DNA of 64,000 bases, taken from contig CM070875.1 of the NCBI GenBank assembly GCA_036365515.1, positions 104,264,628 to 104,328,627 of the forward strand, in the 5' to 3' direction. The notes beneath the pieces are model-generated. The model was not told where the DNA came from and did not search any database. It was given only the letters and a program-made list of their open reading frames with translations. Every line of letters starts with the position of its first letter. Positions within the stretch are counted from its first letter, which is position 1. Shown in pieces: positions 1-10,792 of this stretch. Made by a program: the position numbers and the translations under genes. Origin of the DNA: Torymus aiolomorphi (Eukaryota > Arthropoda > Insecta > Hymenoptera > Torymidae).

Positions 1-49
1 AGGTGGATAGGTAAGTACCGATTAAGTACACTATTATTGTGCACACTCG

Positions 50-2895
50 AAATGCTTTTGTTGTGCCTTTACCATCTGAGAAGGCGACATTCTGCACATA
101 GAAGTATACACAGATAGTACACTATTATTGTGCACACTCGAAATGCTTTTGTTGTGCCTTTACCATCTGAGAAAGCGACATTCTGCACATAGAAGAGTTA
201 TTTCGAAAGTTGACGTGTATGATCAGACACATCGGACAGCAGAAATTTCGAGCTTTTTCAAGAATGGCGTACGAATGTTCCAGAATCACCGGAATATTCG
301 TACGCACTCCAGTTTACTATTCGAGCGGACTCGCTGAGAGACGCCGAAAGTAGTAGAACGTATATCGTGGATTTTTTGCTCCTTTTTGTATTGCGTAAGA
401 CCATTTTCAGCTCTGCATGAAAAGCCGCACGCGGTCGCGTGCCTCAAGTGCGCTTTTACTGGCACGCTCGAAGAGATTTTGCATAGTCTTTACCATATCT
501 GAAGAGAGATTCTTCACGCATTAGAGCAATTAGGAAAACCCACGGGTCTCGTTCGGGAGATCTAACAGCATATATTTCGAGCTCTATCTAAAAGGGTGTA
601 CGAATATTCCAGAATCACCGGAACATTCGTACGCAGTGGAGTTTACTAGTCGAGTGGTCACGGTTGGAGACGCCCAAAGTGGTAGAACCTATCGCGTGGA
701 TTTATTGCTCCTTTTTGTATTTCGTAAGACCATCGATTCCGATCCGTGTACAAATAAGGCTGGGTTGAGTCTCATAACGATCAATGTAACGGCGAGTCCG
801 AAACTATTACACTATGTAACAAGGGAGAAAAGGCGCTCTTCATTTTCGGAGGTGGGTTTACTCCCATATGTAATAAGTTTTGGACAAGAAAATCCCTTCT
901 TTGGTGAAACTTCATATCACGAATTCATTATTAGAAAGTTTGGTAAAACTTCAGGTGAAGTTTAGCTAAACCTTATAAAAACCTTTAATAAAAAAAAATC
1001 TTCAACCTTTTAAACCTTTAACTTCGTCTATACCTTCAATAAAATTTATGTAAACCTTGTCTAATCTTTGTCTAAACTTGGACTGAATTTTATCCAAACT
1101 TTGTATAAACTTTGTATAACGCTCGAAGTCTGGCTTAAAGTCTGGGTTAAAATCTGGGTTGATGTATGGTTTCAAGCCAGACTTTTAGCAAGATTCCGAG
1201 CGTTATATAAAGTTAATGCACAGTTTAGATAAAGTTCAGACAAAGTTTAGGCAAAGTTTAGATAAAGTTTGGATAAAATTTGGACAAAGTGTAAGCAAAA
1301 TTTGTACAAAGATACAAGGTCTTGATGAAAGTTTCGCTTAAAGTGTCGCTTGAAGTTTCGATAGAAGTCTAGATTATTCAAGCCGGACATCAATGCAGCC
1401 TTTAACCCAGACTTTAAGCCAGACTTCGAGCGTTGAACAAAGTACAAAGTACTGAAAGCGAGATTCTTCAGGCATTAGCGTCATTAGGAAAACCACCGAG
1501 ACGAGTTGGGGAGATATAACAGCAGAAAATTTGAGCTCTTTTAAAAAGGGTGTACGAATGTTCCGGAATCACCGGAACATTCGTACGCACCCGAGTTCAT
1601 TAGTCTACCGGTCCCGCCGAGAGACGCCCAAAGTAGTAGAACCTATCGCGTGTATTTCTTGCTCCTTTTTGTATTGCGTAAGACCATTTTCAGCTCTGCA
1701 TGAACAGCCACACGCGGTCGCGTGCCCCGAGTAGGCAGTTATTGGCACACTCTAAATGCTTTTGCACAGTCTTTACCATATCTGAAAGCGAGATTCTTTG
1801 CGTATTAGCGCCATTAGAAAAACCACCGAGACGCGTTGGGGAGATCTAACAGCAGAAACTTTGAGCTCTTTTAAAAAGGGTGTACGAATGTTCCGGACTC
1901 ACCGGAACATTCGTACGCACTCGAGTTTACTAGTCGAGGGGTCCCGCCGAGAGACGCCCAACGTAGTAGAACCTATCGCGTGGATTTCTTGCTCCTTTTT
2001 GTATTGCGTAAGACCATTTTCATCTCTGCATGAACAGCCGCACGCGGTCGCGTGCCTCGAGTACGCAGTTATTGCCATTAGGTAAACCTCCGAGTCGCGT
2101 TGGAAAGACCTAACAGCAGAAATTTCGAGCTCTTTCGAAAATGGCGTACGAATGTTCTGGTCTTACCGAAACATTCGTACTCGCTCGAATTTACTAGTCG
2201 AGCGGTCTCGCTGAGAGATGCCCAAAGTACGTAGTGGAACCTATCGCGTGGATTTCTTGCTCCATTCGTATCGCGTAAGACCATTTTTAGGTCTGCATGA
2301 ACAGCCGCACACTGTCGCGTGCCTCGAGTACGCTTTTATTGGCACGCTCGAAGAGATTTTGCATAGTCTTTGCCATATCTGAAGAGAGATTCTTCACGCA
2401 TCAGAGCAATTAGGAAAACTCACTGGTCCCGTTCGGGAGGTCTAACAGCAGCTATTTCTAGCTCTTTCAAAAAGGGTGTACGAATGTTCCGGTTTCATCC
2501 GAACATTCGTACGCACTCGAGTTTACTAGTCGAGCGGTCCCACCGAGAGACGCCCAACGTAGTAGAACCGATCGCGTGGATTCCTTGCTCCTTTTTGTAT
2601 TGCGTAAGACTATTTTCAGCTCTGCATGAACAGCCGCACGCGGTCGCGTGCCATGAGTACGCTATTCTTGGCACACTCGAAGTGGTTTTGTTGTGCCTTT
2701 GCCATCTGAGAAGGCGACATTCTGCACATAGAAGAGTTATTTTGAAAGTTGACGAGTATGATCAGACAGATCGGACAGCAGAAATTTCGATCTTTCTCAA
2801 GAATGGCGTACGAATGTTCCGGAATCAACGGAACATTCGTACGCACTCGAGTTTACTAGTCGAACGGTCTCGGCGAGAGACGACCAAAGTAGTGG
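50..2895. repeat. Satellite array, ~330-bp unit with a conserved 38-bp palindrome
   Basis: The stretch is built of diverged copies of a unit of about 330 bp. Each copy contains a near-perfect palindrome of the form GTACGAATGTTCC ... GGAACATTCGTAC followed by GCAC. Palindromes begin near 269, 598, 1552, 1882, 2146, 2478 and 2808, mostly 329-332 bp apart. The spacing is broken once by an insertion (about 960-1455) and once by a shortened unit (about 264 bp). Other shared blocks are a CTCCTTTTTGTATTGCGTAAGACCA-like segment and a CGCACGCGGTCGCGTG segment. Open frames on both strands, up to 185 codons, share the same repeated peptides and have no independent support as genes. Confidence 0.85.
960..1455. 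repeat. Foldback-type insertion in the satellite
   Basis: This block interrupts the 330-bp periodicity. It holds a perfect 34-bp inverted repeat (1118-1151 against 1401-1434, starting AACGCTCGAAGTCTGG). Between and around the arms the sequence is low complexity, built of AAAGTTTAGA / TTTATCCAAACT-like words in both orientations. A second, imperfect arm lies at about 1170-1206. It looks like a small foldback element. No target duplication could be defined. Confidence 0.55.
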
Positions 2896-3059
2896 AACCT
2901 ATCGCGTACAGTAGATCCTTTACGTGAAATTCTCTTTTTCGGTTTACCCTCTATCGCGAATAGGATTTGTTTTTCCTTCAATGTCATTACAGTTGTCTGA
3001 TTTTGAAATTTTCTTTTAAAAATCGGCCGTCGAGATATGCAAATGTGTATAACTAAGTT

Positions 3060-3865
3060 TTGCCCTACTTCAAAGTCCTGATACTTCTTGAACTTTTTAT
3101 ATAATTGTCCTACGATAATAAGACCCACGCAGATCTATTCATCAATGAATAAAGAAATTGTGTTTTGATACAGCATCTAGATCTCCACAATTCCGTTCAG
3201 GTAATGATACACAATTAATTTTTATTCTCGGCCTAAGCTGTTTCTCTTATTTGGGCCCACTTGAATTTTTCGACGGATTATCCTGAGGACGTGGGAGCGA
3301 CAGAAATCGAATAAAAGTACAAAAAGAAATTGACTTCTACGCAAACATTGCAATGAAACTGCTAGATGGAATTAACTGGTACTTACGTATCGTATGGACC
3401 TTTTTCAAAGTACTGATACTTCTTGAACTTTTTATATAATTATCCTACTTTAATAAGACTTACGATGATCGATTCGTCAATGAATAACTAAATTGTGTTT
3501 TCATAGACCATCTTGACCGGCGAAATCGTGTTTAAGTAAGGATACATTATTAACTCTTATTCGCATCGTAAGCCGTTTCTCGCTACTGGGACCTTTTGAA
3601 CTTTTCGAGGGATTATCCTAAGGATATGGGAACGGCAGAAATCAAATAAATATAAACAAACAAAATGACTTCTAGCAAACATTACAATAGAACTGCTAGA
3701 TGGACTTAACAGGTATTTGCGTTTCTTATGGCCGTGTTTCGAAGTCCTCATACTTGTTGAACTTTTTATATAATTGTCCTACAATAATGAGACGCACGAC
3801 GATCGATTCGTCAATGAATAACTAAATTGTGTTTTCACAGAGCATCTTGACCGCCGAAATTGCAA
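3060..3865. repeat. Tandem repeat, about 340-bp unit, ~2.5 copies
   Basis: The word TTGAACTTTTTATATAATT recurs at about 3088, 3423 and 3767, with similar flanking sequence each time: a CAATGAATAA...AATTGTGTTTT block downstream and a GGGACC/CTTTTGAA...GGATTATCCT block further on. Units are 335-344 bp and clearly diverged. The unit is unrelated to the 330-bp satellite to the left. No gene is seen in it. Confidence 0.7.
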
Positions 3866-3869
3866 ATTA

Positions 3870-5170
3870 ATGACTACACTAACCTGGTGGAAATCCAAAA
3901 CATTTTATAACCAATATCTGACCATTTATATTAGAAATTGGCCATTATAAAATAGGAATTTCTGTTGTCCACTTTCTATCTCTCGATGAAATACTTTTTC
4001 TCCCATTATTTGTCTATTTAATAGATTGAAAAATAGAATTTAGTTTTTCGAAGACAAGCACAACCTTGTTCTTAAGTATTTTAAAGATATTAAAACTGAT
4101 CAGTTTTTATATATTGAAAATGGCTACTAGAAGGCTTGCTGCTATGATAAGGAGTGAGCGGGACAGAATCAGATGGAGAAATAAGGGTTTTGCTGAATTA
4201 TTCATAGAATGAGTACAATAAACGATTTGTTAGTTCATGTTATTTATTTATATTTTGAAAAGCCATCCAATGCAGTTTAATGCTCTTTTATCAAAGATAA
4301 AATTAGTAAGTAAAACAAATACGAATATTTTATTTTTACCACAATCTAAGAAATAGGCAAAAAATAGGAGAAAAAGCGTTTCATCATATTCATTTATTAT
4401 CCAGTTTTACTAGCTATTTTCTAACTTCTTGGCCATTTCGTATAGATAAATTTCTACTAGATAATGACTTATATTGAAGCGTCTTTAGCACACCGGACGG
4501 TCCGATTAGCAGCGTCTCTCAGAATTGCCAGAAAAAGGACCAAAATCGGCGTGCACGGGAATTAAACGATCTCCCTGTCCTCTCGCACAAATTTTTGTGT
4601 AAAACGGCAATTTACACAAGTTTGTTTGTAAAGCAGCGATTTTACACAAATTCTTGCGTCGAATTCTTACACAATGTTTGTGTACATCATTTACACAAAT
4701 TTTTGTGTTAAATAGGAAAATTCATATTTTACATAAACTTTGTGTTAAATAGGCACATAATTTTTAAGAGTGCAGTAAGTACTGTTACGCAAAAACCATT
4801 CTCTTTGATGCAATAGCAAACTAATTCAACGTCAATATTTTTCATGAAAATTGACAATCTACTGTATTTGGGTTCGCTTTTTGAGAGGTCTTCTAAGCAT
4901 ACGAACAATGAATAGCTTAAACTACTCATTTATATTCAGTTATATTAATTTCAATGGGCTAGATTACCATGAGGAATCGAGCAGCTAGAGGGGAATATCC
5001 TTTGAGAATGCGCTCCCGGTTGAAAATACCTAGCTGGAATACCAGCTGGAATTCCAGCTGTACCTACTGTTTTTGAACAAATTACAGATAGTGTTCCAGC
5101 AGAGATTACGGCTGAGATTTCCAGTAAATATTCGAATAGAATATTTAAAAATTAGATATTTATTAGATAA
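3870..5170. other. Non-coding spacer with short palindromic words
   Basis: No supportable gene. Between about 4580 and 4750 the word (TT)TACACAAATTTTTGTGT and variants occur five or six times, forming a cluster of short imperfect palindromes. Around 5028-5065 there is a local repeat of (T/A)CCAGCTGGAAT. The rest is AT-rich and featureless to me. Confidence 0.5.
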
Positions 5171-5204
5171 AAATTAAATATTGCACCTAAACCCCCCTTT
5201 GCAT

Positions 5205-5990
5205 GCTTTACGACACCTAGACGTAAAAGAATACGAAGCGTACCACCTATACTCCGTCATCGGCCACTCCGAACACCTAGACCCCCTATTGGATGTGCTA
5301 CGACACCTAGACGTAAAAAACTACGGAGAGCACTACCTAGACTCCATCATCGGCCACCCCGAACATCTAGATCTCTCATTGGATGCGCTATGACAGCTCG
5401 ATGTAAAAAACTACCGAGCGCGCCATCTAACCTCCATCATCGGCCACCCTAAACATCTGACCTCCCATTGGATGTGCTATGACACCTCGACGTAAAAAAC
5501 TACGGAGCACACGAACTACACTCCATCATCGGCCACCCCAAACATCTAGATCTCTCATTGGCTGCGCTACGATACCTGGACGTAAAAAACTACGAAGCGC
5601 ACCATCTAAGATCCATCATGGCCACTCCAAATATCTAGACCTCCCATTGGATGGGCTACGACACCTAGACGTAAAAAAATGCGAAGCGTACGACCTAGAC
5701 TCCATCATCGGCCACCCCGACATCTAGATCTCTCATTGGATGCGCTACGACACCTCGACGTAAAAAAACTACGGAGCGCATGGCTTAGACTTCATCATCG
5801 GCCACCCCAAACACCTAGATCCCGCATTGATGCACTACGACCCCTAGACGTAAGAAACTACGGAGGGCACGATCTAGACTCCATCATCGGTCACTCCGAA
5901 CATCTAGACACCCCATTGGATGTGCTACGACACCTAGACGTAAAAACGACAGAGTACACCCCCAAACTTACAACGGGCTGTTACATCGAA
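5205..5990 (+). repeat. 90-bp tandem repeat, nine copies, potentially coding 30-aa units
   Basis: The phrase CGACACCTAGACGTAAAAAA recurs every 89-91 bp at about 5211, 5301, 5391, 5480, 5570, 5659, 5748, 5839 and 5929. Each copy contains ACTCCATCATCGGCCAC(C/T)CC. Ninety bp is a whole number of codons, and in one plus-strand frame the unit reads as a 30-residue repeat with an RHLDVK start and a DSIIGHPEHLD middle. Single-base indels shift the frame between copies, so three short open frames (5181-5393, 5479-5727, 5679-6020) carry the repeat. It could be a decayed repeat-protein exon or a satellite that happens to be open. No start context or conserved domain supports a functional gene. Confidence 0.75.
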
Positions 5991-6056
5991 CGTCATTGTG
6001 CGTCGAGGCATACGGCATGACACTTGGACGATAGTCAATCGTTCCCTGCCGCTACG

Positions 6057-6506
6057 CTACGCTGGTCGCCGCGCACCGGCGAATCGAGCGAACATATTGG
6101 CAACATCTGTGAGCGACGAACATAAGATCGTTATGTAAACAGAGCAAGTAACCTCTTCTTTCTGACACGGCGAGAAGTTGCGCGTTTCATTACATTCCTC
6201 TATTCCAACTCTACCGAACGTTTGAAGCCTCATCCACATTTCTTTCCGTTTGCATCGAAAGATTAATGATTTTGTACATTTATTTAAAAGTAAAGCATTT
6301 ACCGAATTTATACCAAAAACCCCTATTCCCAATTCTTTTTTTCTGTTCTTTCCGAAAATGCATAAATAAAGTTCGAAAAAATATTTTTTCCGTGAAAAAA
6401 ATTTCATAACTTCGTTAATACTAATGCTATCGTAGAATAGATGCGACCAATCGATAGACGAGCTCAAAAAACTTAAAATGCCGCCTACCCGGTATCGATA
6501 TTTCAA
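6057..6506 (-). CDS. Hypothetical ORF, 149 aa, doubtful
   Basis: An uninterrupted 149-codon frame on the minus strand in AT-rich DNA next to the 90-bp array. I recognise no domain. The middle is Lys/Phe/Ile-rich and the C-terminal third has several cysteines (CNE, SPCQ, VTCSV, ILCSS). There is no neighbouring gene or visible promoter. Its length is somewhat above chance for this composition, but nothing else argues that it is translated. Confidence 0.15.
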   Translation of the reverse strand: MKYRYRVGGILSFLSSSIDWSHLFYDSISINEVMKFFSRKKYFFELYLCIFGKNRKKELGIGVFGINSVNALLLNKCTKSLIFRCKRKEMWMRLQTFGRVGIEECNETRNFSPCQKEEVTCSVYITILCSSLTDVANMFARFAGARRPA

Positions 6507-6692
6507 TTCAATCGTTAATTACAATGTTTTAAAAGTGGTGCGTTGGTGGATTGTCACTCAGTACATCTTTAAATTTTAGAAGCTATTTGAAACATTAGTG
6601 CAGTCAAGAATTTTTTAGAAAGGAGAATACATGGAAAGGGAAGGTGGTAAAGTTAAAGGTATAGGATAAAACACGAGAACGAAAGAAATAAC

Positions 6693-6763
6693 GGCCCAGG
6701 TCGGGCTCGAACCGACAATCTTCTGCATACCGGGCAGCTACGCTACCATTTGTGCCACTGGGA
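6693..6763 (-). ncRNA. tRNA-like module (left arm), not a functional tRNA
   Basis: Read on the minus strand, it has an A-box-like TGGCACAAATGG, a B box GGTTCGAGCCC inside a perfect 5-bp T stem (GTCGG/CCGAC), and an anticodon-arm-like hairpin (CTGC, 7-nt loop, GCAG). The acceptor stem pairs only in its inner five positions, and loop position 33 is C rather than the nearly invariant T. It is therefore a tRNA-derived pol III promoter region, as in SINEs, rather than a tRNA gene. Confidence 0.5.
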
Positions 6764-7035
6764 TGTCGATCCTTTCACGACCCTGACCGCTCCTCATCGT
6801 TCTCAATCTATTTTCCCAAATCTCCCCGTCTGCATTATTTCAGGCGAAGCCTTCCTTACCTTTGCCCGAATAGCCGTTAGATTCATTATTATTATTAACA
6901 TAAAATCGACGGGCATTTCCTTCAATTGATTAAATATAATATTGTCTGCTTCGGCTGAAATAATGCAGACGGGGGGGATTTGGGAAAATAGATTGAGAAC
7001 GATGAGTAGCGGTCAGGGTCGTCAAAGGATCGTCA

Positions 7036-7106
7036 TCCCAGTGGCGGAAATGGTAGCGTAGCTGCTCGATGTGCAGAAGGTTGTCGGTTCGAGCCCGACC
7101 TGGGCC
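7036..7106 (+). ncRNA. tRNA-like module (right arm), not a functional tRNA
   Basis: Inverted partner of the 6693-6763 module. The B box and T stem are identical. The anticodon loop differs (TCGATGT), again without T33. Outward-facing pol III promoters in both arms would give convergent transcripts across the loop if active, which is inference only. Confidence 0.5.
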
Positions 7107-7368
7107 GTTATTTTTTTCGTTCTCGTTTTTTATCCTGTACCTTTAACTTTACCACCTTCCCTTTCCATGTATTCTCTTTTCTAAAAAATTATTGACTGCA
7201 CTAATGTTTCAAATAGCTTCTAAAATTTAAAGATGTATTGAAACACATATAAAGAAAGTGCTTGATAAGTTAGTTACCTTCCTTATCTTTGTCCGAATAG
7301 CCGTTAGATTCATTATTATTATTATTATCAAATAGTTCTCTAGCATTTACAGGATTATAAAAACACAT

Positions 7369-7826
7369 TTATAAGCAAATAACTCGCATATAGCTTTCGG
7401 AAATTTGTATTGTGATGCTTCTTGTAGGCCATTCTTCATCTGTTGCAATTAAATTTCTAGCTTGAGCAACTTCACGTAATAGGAATAATCTTAAATAAAA
7501 ACACTCTCGTTGTTGAGGACTTACTAAATACATTCTACTTAAAACTTTTTTTAAAATTTTTTTCTTACATTCCACATTTCCATTTTTCAGCAAAAACATA
7601 ATAATTTGGAATATTACAATATAAATATTTATTTGCTGCAGCATCCTTTGTATTAAGTTGCAACCACGCCGCAAGAGTTGTGTCTACATTTTTTAGTATT
7701 AATTTCACCTTCACAACCTTCTCTAAAGAACACGTTTTGTTCATTTTCGATATGAACAGCTGATCTATAAATTGTATGCGATAATTCACTCATTTATATT
7801 CATACAAGCGATGCATAGCTTCTGGA
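7369..7826 (-). pseudogene. Helitron helicase fragment (C-terminal continuation)
   Basis: The minus strand reads, over two overlapping frames, motifs typical of animal Helitron Rep/helicase proteins: PEAMHRLYEY at the upstream end, then TTLAAWLQLN, KYLYCNIPNYYVF, and RMYLVSPQQRECFYLRLFLL. These match in order the segment between the replicase core and the Pif1-like helicase. A stop interrupts just after HRLYEYK and a frameshift lies near 7570-7670. It is the continuation of the replicase part at 12488-13147, from which it is separated by the MITE at 7830-8447 and the DNA transposon at 8459-12485. Without those and one copy of each duplication, the conserved RYV..PEAMHRL stretch becomes continuous. 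Confidence 0.75.
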
Positions 7827-7829
7827 GTA

Positions 7830-8174
7830 CCCTAGCGGAAATATTTTTGTTCAAAAATGTTAAAAACTGTTAGAAAGAGTTATAAACTGTTTATAAATGT
7901 TACAAAATGTAGAATTTTGGACGTTATTAATCCTTTGTAACTGTTTGTAACATTTTTCAACAGTTTTTAACAGTTTGTAAGAGTTATTAAATTATTTAAT
8001 AACTTTCAATATTTATTAATTATTATTATTAACGTAGTAATAATTAATTATTAGTATAATTAAACACTCCTTAGGCTTCTTCTTCATTGTTTGACTGCTT
8101 CTTGCCTTCGGAGTGCTCCCGCGTTCCTTGATTCTCATGATTATAATAATGAGGCTATTAAATAATTATTAATT

Positions 8175-8210
<36 letters not shown>

Positions 8211-8447
8211 TTATTAATTATTAATTTTTCCTGAAATTTATCAAATTTAAAATTATTTGAAACTGTTTGAAAGTGTTTAAAACTATTAAAAACTGTTTAA
8301 GACTGTTAAAAAGTATTATAATTAGAAAAAATGTGTCCAAAATCATACATTTTGTAACATTTACAAACAGTTGTAAACAGTTCTAAATAGTTTTAAATAA
8401 TTTTGTACATTTATTAACTATCATTAACATTTGAAATTTACGACAGT
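7830..8447. mobile_element. 0.6-kb MITE, copy 1, 3-bp target duplication GTA
   Basis: The ends are CCCTAGCGGAAATATT (left) and AAATTTACGACAG (right), imperfect inverted repeats of each other. GTA flanks both ends (7827-7829, 8448-8450). The body is non-coding: AACTGTTTAAA/AAAATGT words in many variants, a long ATT/AAT microsatellite in the middle, and a unique CTTAGGCTTCTTCTTCATTGTT segment. The opposite-orientation copy at 35954-36557 is the same element. A 3-bp duplication would fit several DNA transposon superfamilies, so I do not assign one. It is inserted in the Helitron. Confidence 0.85.
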
Positions 8448-8920
8448 GTACATACATATCAGGCGTTTCGCCTCAACTCTCCCAGCGCGGCGCGCTAGCG
8501 TCAAATCATGCTATTTTCAAGTCGTGTTTACGATATCAATATGCATTTCAAAAAATTATATGATAAGCGTTTCCGACGTATTTTTTCCTCAGCTTCCCAA
8601 TGGCGTAGGTGGTTTTTCCGAAATTTTCCATTTTCCCCCCCAACAAGTATAAAACATACTATATCTCGAAAAGTATATTTTTAATATTTTTTTTACCCCT
8701 AGATCGAAAGCTGAGCATTTTTTACGTCGGAAAGGATTTTTTCAGAATTTGCTCGAATGTTTTCTTAGAGAAACAGAACGCGAAAGAGCAGACGCAGCGT
8801 CTCCTTCGCGCGCGGTTTTCGGCGCGCTGTACACCGCGTGGACTAGATGCATTTCGCTCTCTAACAACCACTTAAAATTTTGATTTCCTTAATAATAGCA
8901 ACAATAAACTAGTATTTATA

Positions 8921-10792
8921 TTAATAATTCTTTTTTTTTAAAGTAGATAATTTTATTTTGTTTTGTTTTACGGGTTTTTTAGGGAAGATTTGATATTCTG
9001 AACTCATTGACGTTTTTTTTAGTATTAATGTTGTTTTATTCATTGGAATAACGGCATGGTACTGTAAAGTTCCCGGTATAGATTTAATTTTACTTAACCT
9101 TGATTTTAGTTTTAAAACGGCTTTTTCATAGGTCTCTTTAGTGCTGTAAAAAACTTTAGTTTCTTTGCAATTACGTAAAGCCCAGTTGTAAAGGTCTTCT
9201 GGTGTTAAAATATGATTACTCGAAGAGAGTTGAAGACTTGCTCTTTTCGCCCCTCTTTTCAAATTTGCGCCTATACCATCGCACGCACCTTTACCGTGCG
9301 CTGTTGCATGAAAATGCCATTCAGCAGGAACTCCAAAATCTTTTTGATAAAACAGAAGATTTTGGAAGGTAGACTTGTTCTTAAAATGCTGACCTGCTCC
9401 ATCAGTTAAGTAATAAATTTTCTTGACTATGAAATTACTTTTTAAATACGATACTATAATTTTTTGATATTCATAAACAGCAACAGTATCGTGATTTAGA
9501 TTATCAGAAATTATAGCAATGCTTATATGTTTAAGATCGTGATTTTCGTTATAATATACCACTGTTGTAAAAACTGTTGCTTGATTATTGTTCCAGTGGA
9601 ACGATTGTGTTGAATTTTGCACTATAAACGCATAGTTTTCTGCAAAATCACAACAAACAAGGAATTTTCCTTTTTGAAGGTTTTTTTTCAAATCGCTTAA
9701 GAAAAGATATTGTTCTCTCGCAAAGAAGTCATGAGTTTTAAATTTTATTAATTTTTCTCCCAGTATATTCATGAATTCATAAACATTTACAGTTGTAGAT
9801 ACTATTGTGCAACGATCTGTCTGAAGCCATGACTCATACTGTATTTGAAAAATATCATTTCTCTCAAAACATTCAAGCAAATGTTTCTGTAATACAGGCA
9901 TATTGGGGCAATCTAAACAGTCTCCCAAGTAACATTTCGAACTAGCATTACTACATACGATTGCTTGGATGCAATCGTGGTAGTTTTTAAGAAATAGTCG
10001 AGTACCTTCAGTTAAACTCTGTAAATTAATAGCATTTAACATCAGCTTGATATTTTCGTGGTGTACACATATGCATACATTATGCGTACCACTGCTTCCC
10101 GCTAGAACACAATGCGGCGGCCTCAATTGAGTAAATTTAGTGAAGCCAATATTAACAGATTCATGCTCTTTTTTAAATAAACAATAAATTTCACGTAAAT
10201 TACCAAGTAGTAACCTTTTCTGTACATGTTCTCTTTTATCATTATCCTGCTTAACAGATATACAATCTTTTAATCCGGGCATTACACGACTAATATCGTC
10301 CCTCTCATAAAAACGTTTAACTGAATCTACACTTTCAACTGGAAATATTTTACCCCTTTTCTTTTCAGGTTTTGAAAAAATTCCACTTTCAGTTACTAAC
10401 TTTTTCGCTTCTCGAGCTTCCCACTCAGTACAACCGAACTCTCTGATTAAGTCTCTGCGAGACCAAAAATCAGGAGCAAGCGTGAGTAGCTGAATTTTAT
10501 CTTCCTTACCCGGTGATTCTAAAAATTTTTTTTTTAATTCGTTGAGAACTGCCACGCCTGCTTTATGATATTCATCAGTACATTCAATTTTAGCTTTTTT
10601 GGCATCGCATGAAGGTAAATCTAACTTATGTTTATAAAGTTGACGTTGACAGTTGGAACAAATTTTCGCGTTTTCTGGTACGAGGGGATACGCACTCCTA
10701 AATATTGAAGGAAAATTCGACAAATTTTTACGCACAGAGTGATTAATTTTATTAAAAGGATTTATGCATTTCAGCTTCAAAGCTGGATCCAT
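8921..10792 (-). CDS. Transposase of unassigned family, 623 aa, intact frame
   Basis: A full-length open frame with its start codon near the centre of the TA-flanked element, so presumably it mobilises that element. The N-terminus has a C-x2-C pair (C45, C48) and further cysteines at 62 and 71, suggesting a zinc-binding DNA-recognition region. A middle part has VCICVHH (about 239-245) and GDCLDC (about 290-295). The C-terminal half looks like an RNase H-fold catalytic core: CDFAENY (D382), an ISDNLNHD strand (about 429-435), YLTDGAGQHFKN (D464), then AEWHFHATAHGKGACDG (E491, D505). I recall similar anonymous proteins from other invertebrates, but I cannot name the superfamily. It does not look like Tc1/mariner, hAT, piggyBac or P. 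The frame is uninterrupted, and the element may be recently active. Confidence 0.85.
   Translation of the reverse strand: MDPALKLKCINPFNKINHSVRKNLSNFPSIFRSAYPLVPENAKICSNCQRQLYKHKLDLPSCDAKKAKIECTDEYHKAGVAVLNELKKKFLESPGKEDKIQLLTLAPDFWSRRDLIREFGCTEWEAREAKKLVTESGIFSKPEKKRGKIFPVESVDSVKRFYERDDISRVMPGLKDCISVKQDNDKREHVQKRLLLGNLREIYCLFKKEHESVNIGFTKFTQLRPPHCVLAGSSGTHNVCICVHHENIKLMLNAINLQSLTEGTRLFLKNYHDCIQAIVCSNASSKCYLGDCLDCPNMPVLQKHLLECFERNDIFQIQYESWLQTDRCTIVSTTVNVYEFMNILGEKLIKFKTHDFFAREQYLFLSDLKKNLQKGKFLVCCDFAENYAFIVQNSTQSFHWNNNQATVFTTVVYYNENHDLKHISIAIISDNLNHDTVAVYEYQKIIVSYLKSNFIVKKIYYLTDGAGQHFKNKSTFQNLLFYQKDFGVPAEWHFHATAHGKGACDGIGANLKRGAKRASLQLSSSNHILTPEDLYNWALRNCKETKVFYSTKETYEKAVLKLKSRLSKIKSIPGTLQYHAVIPMNKTTLILKKTSMSSEYQIFPKKPVKQNKIKLSTLKKKNY

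Larger units (their letters stand above)
6562..7237. mobile_element. Long inverted-repeat element carrying tRNA-like sequences in both arms
   Basis: Two arms of about 290 bp (6562-6852 and 6948-7237) are inverted copies of each other with scattered mismatches, separated by a loop of about 95 bp. The outer ends read TACATCTTTAAATTTTAG and its complement. Each arm contains a tRNA-like module. A block from the loop side (CCGAATAGCCGTTAGATTCATTATT) is repeated outside the right arm at about 7290, so the element or its flank has been partly duplicated. It could be two head-to-head tRNA-derived SINE copies or a snap-back MITE. Confidence 0.7.

Noticed and set aside
2370..2927. 185-codon plus-strand open frame and several 60-110-codon frames on both strands in the first 3 kb
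   Set aside because: They repeat the same peptides because they lie on the 330-bp satellite, and they run on both strands with no domain.
6693..7106. Two genuine tRNA genes
   Set aside because: Acceptor stems pair only partly and the base before the anticodon is not T. They sit in repeat arms, so they are tRNA-derived promoter modules.
8431..8875. Two plus-strand frames of 73 and 88 codons, with similar frames at 12050-12304 and 38336-38548
   Set aside because: They fall in the inverted arms of the TA-flanked transposon and mirror each other as repeats.
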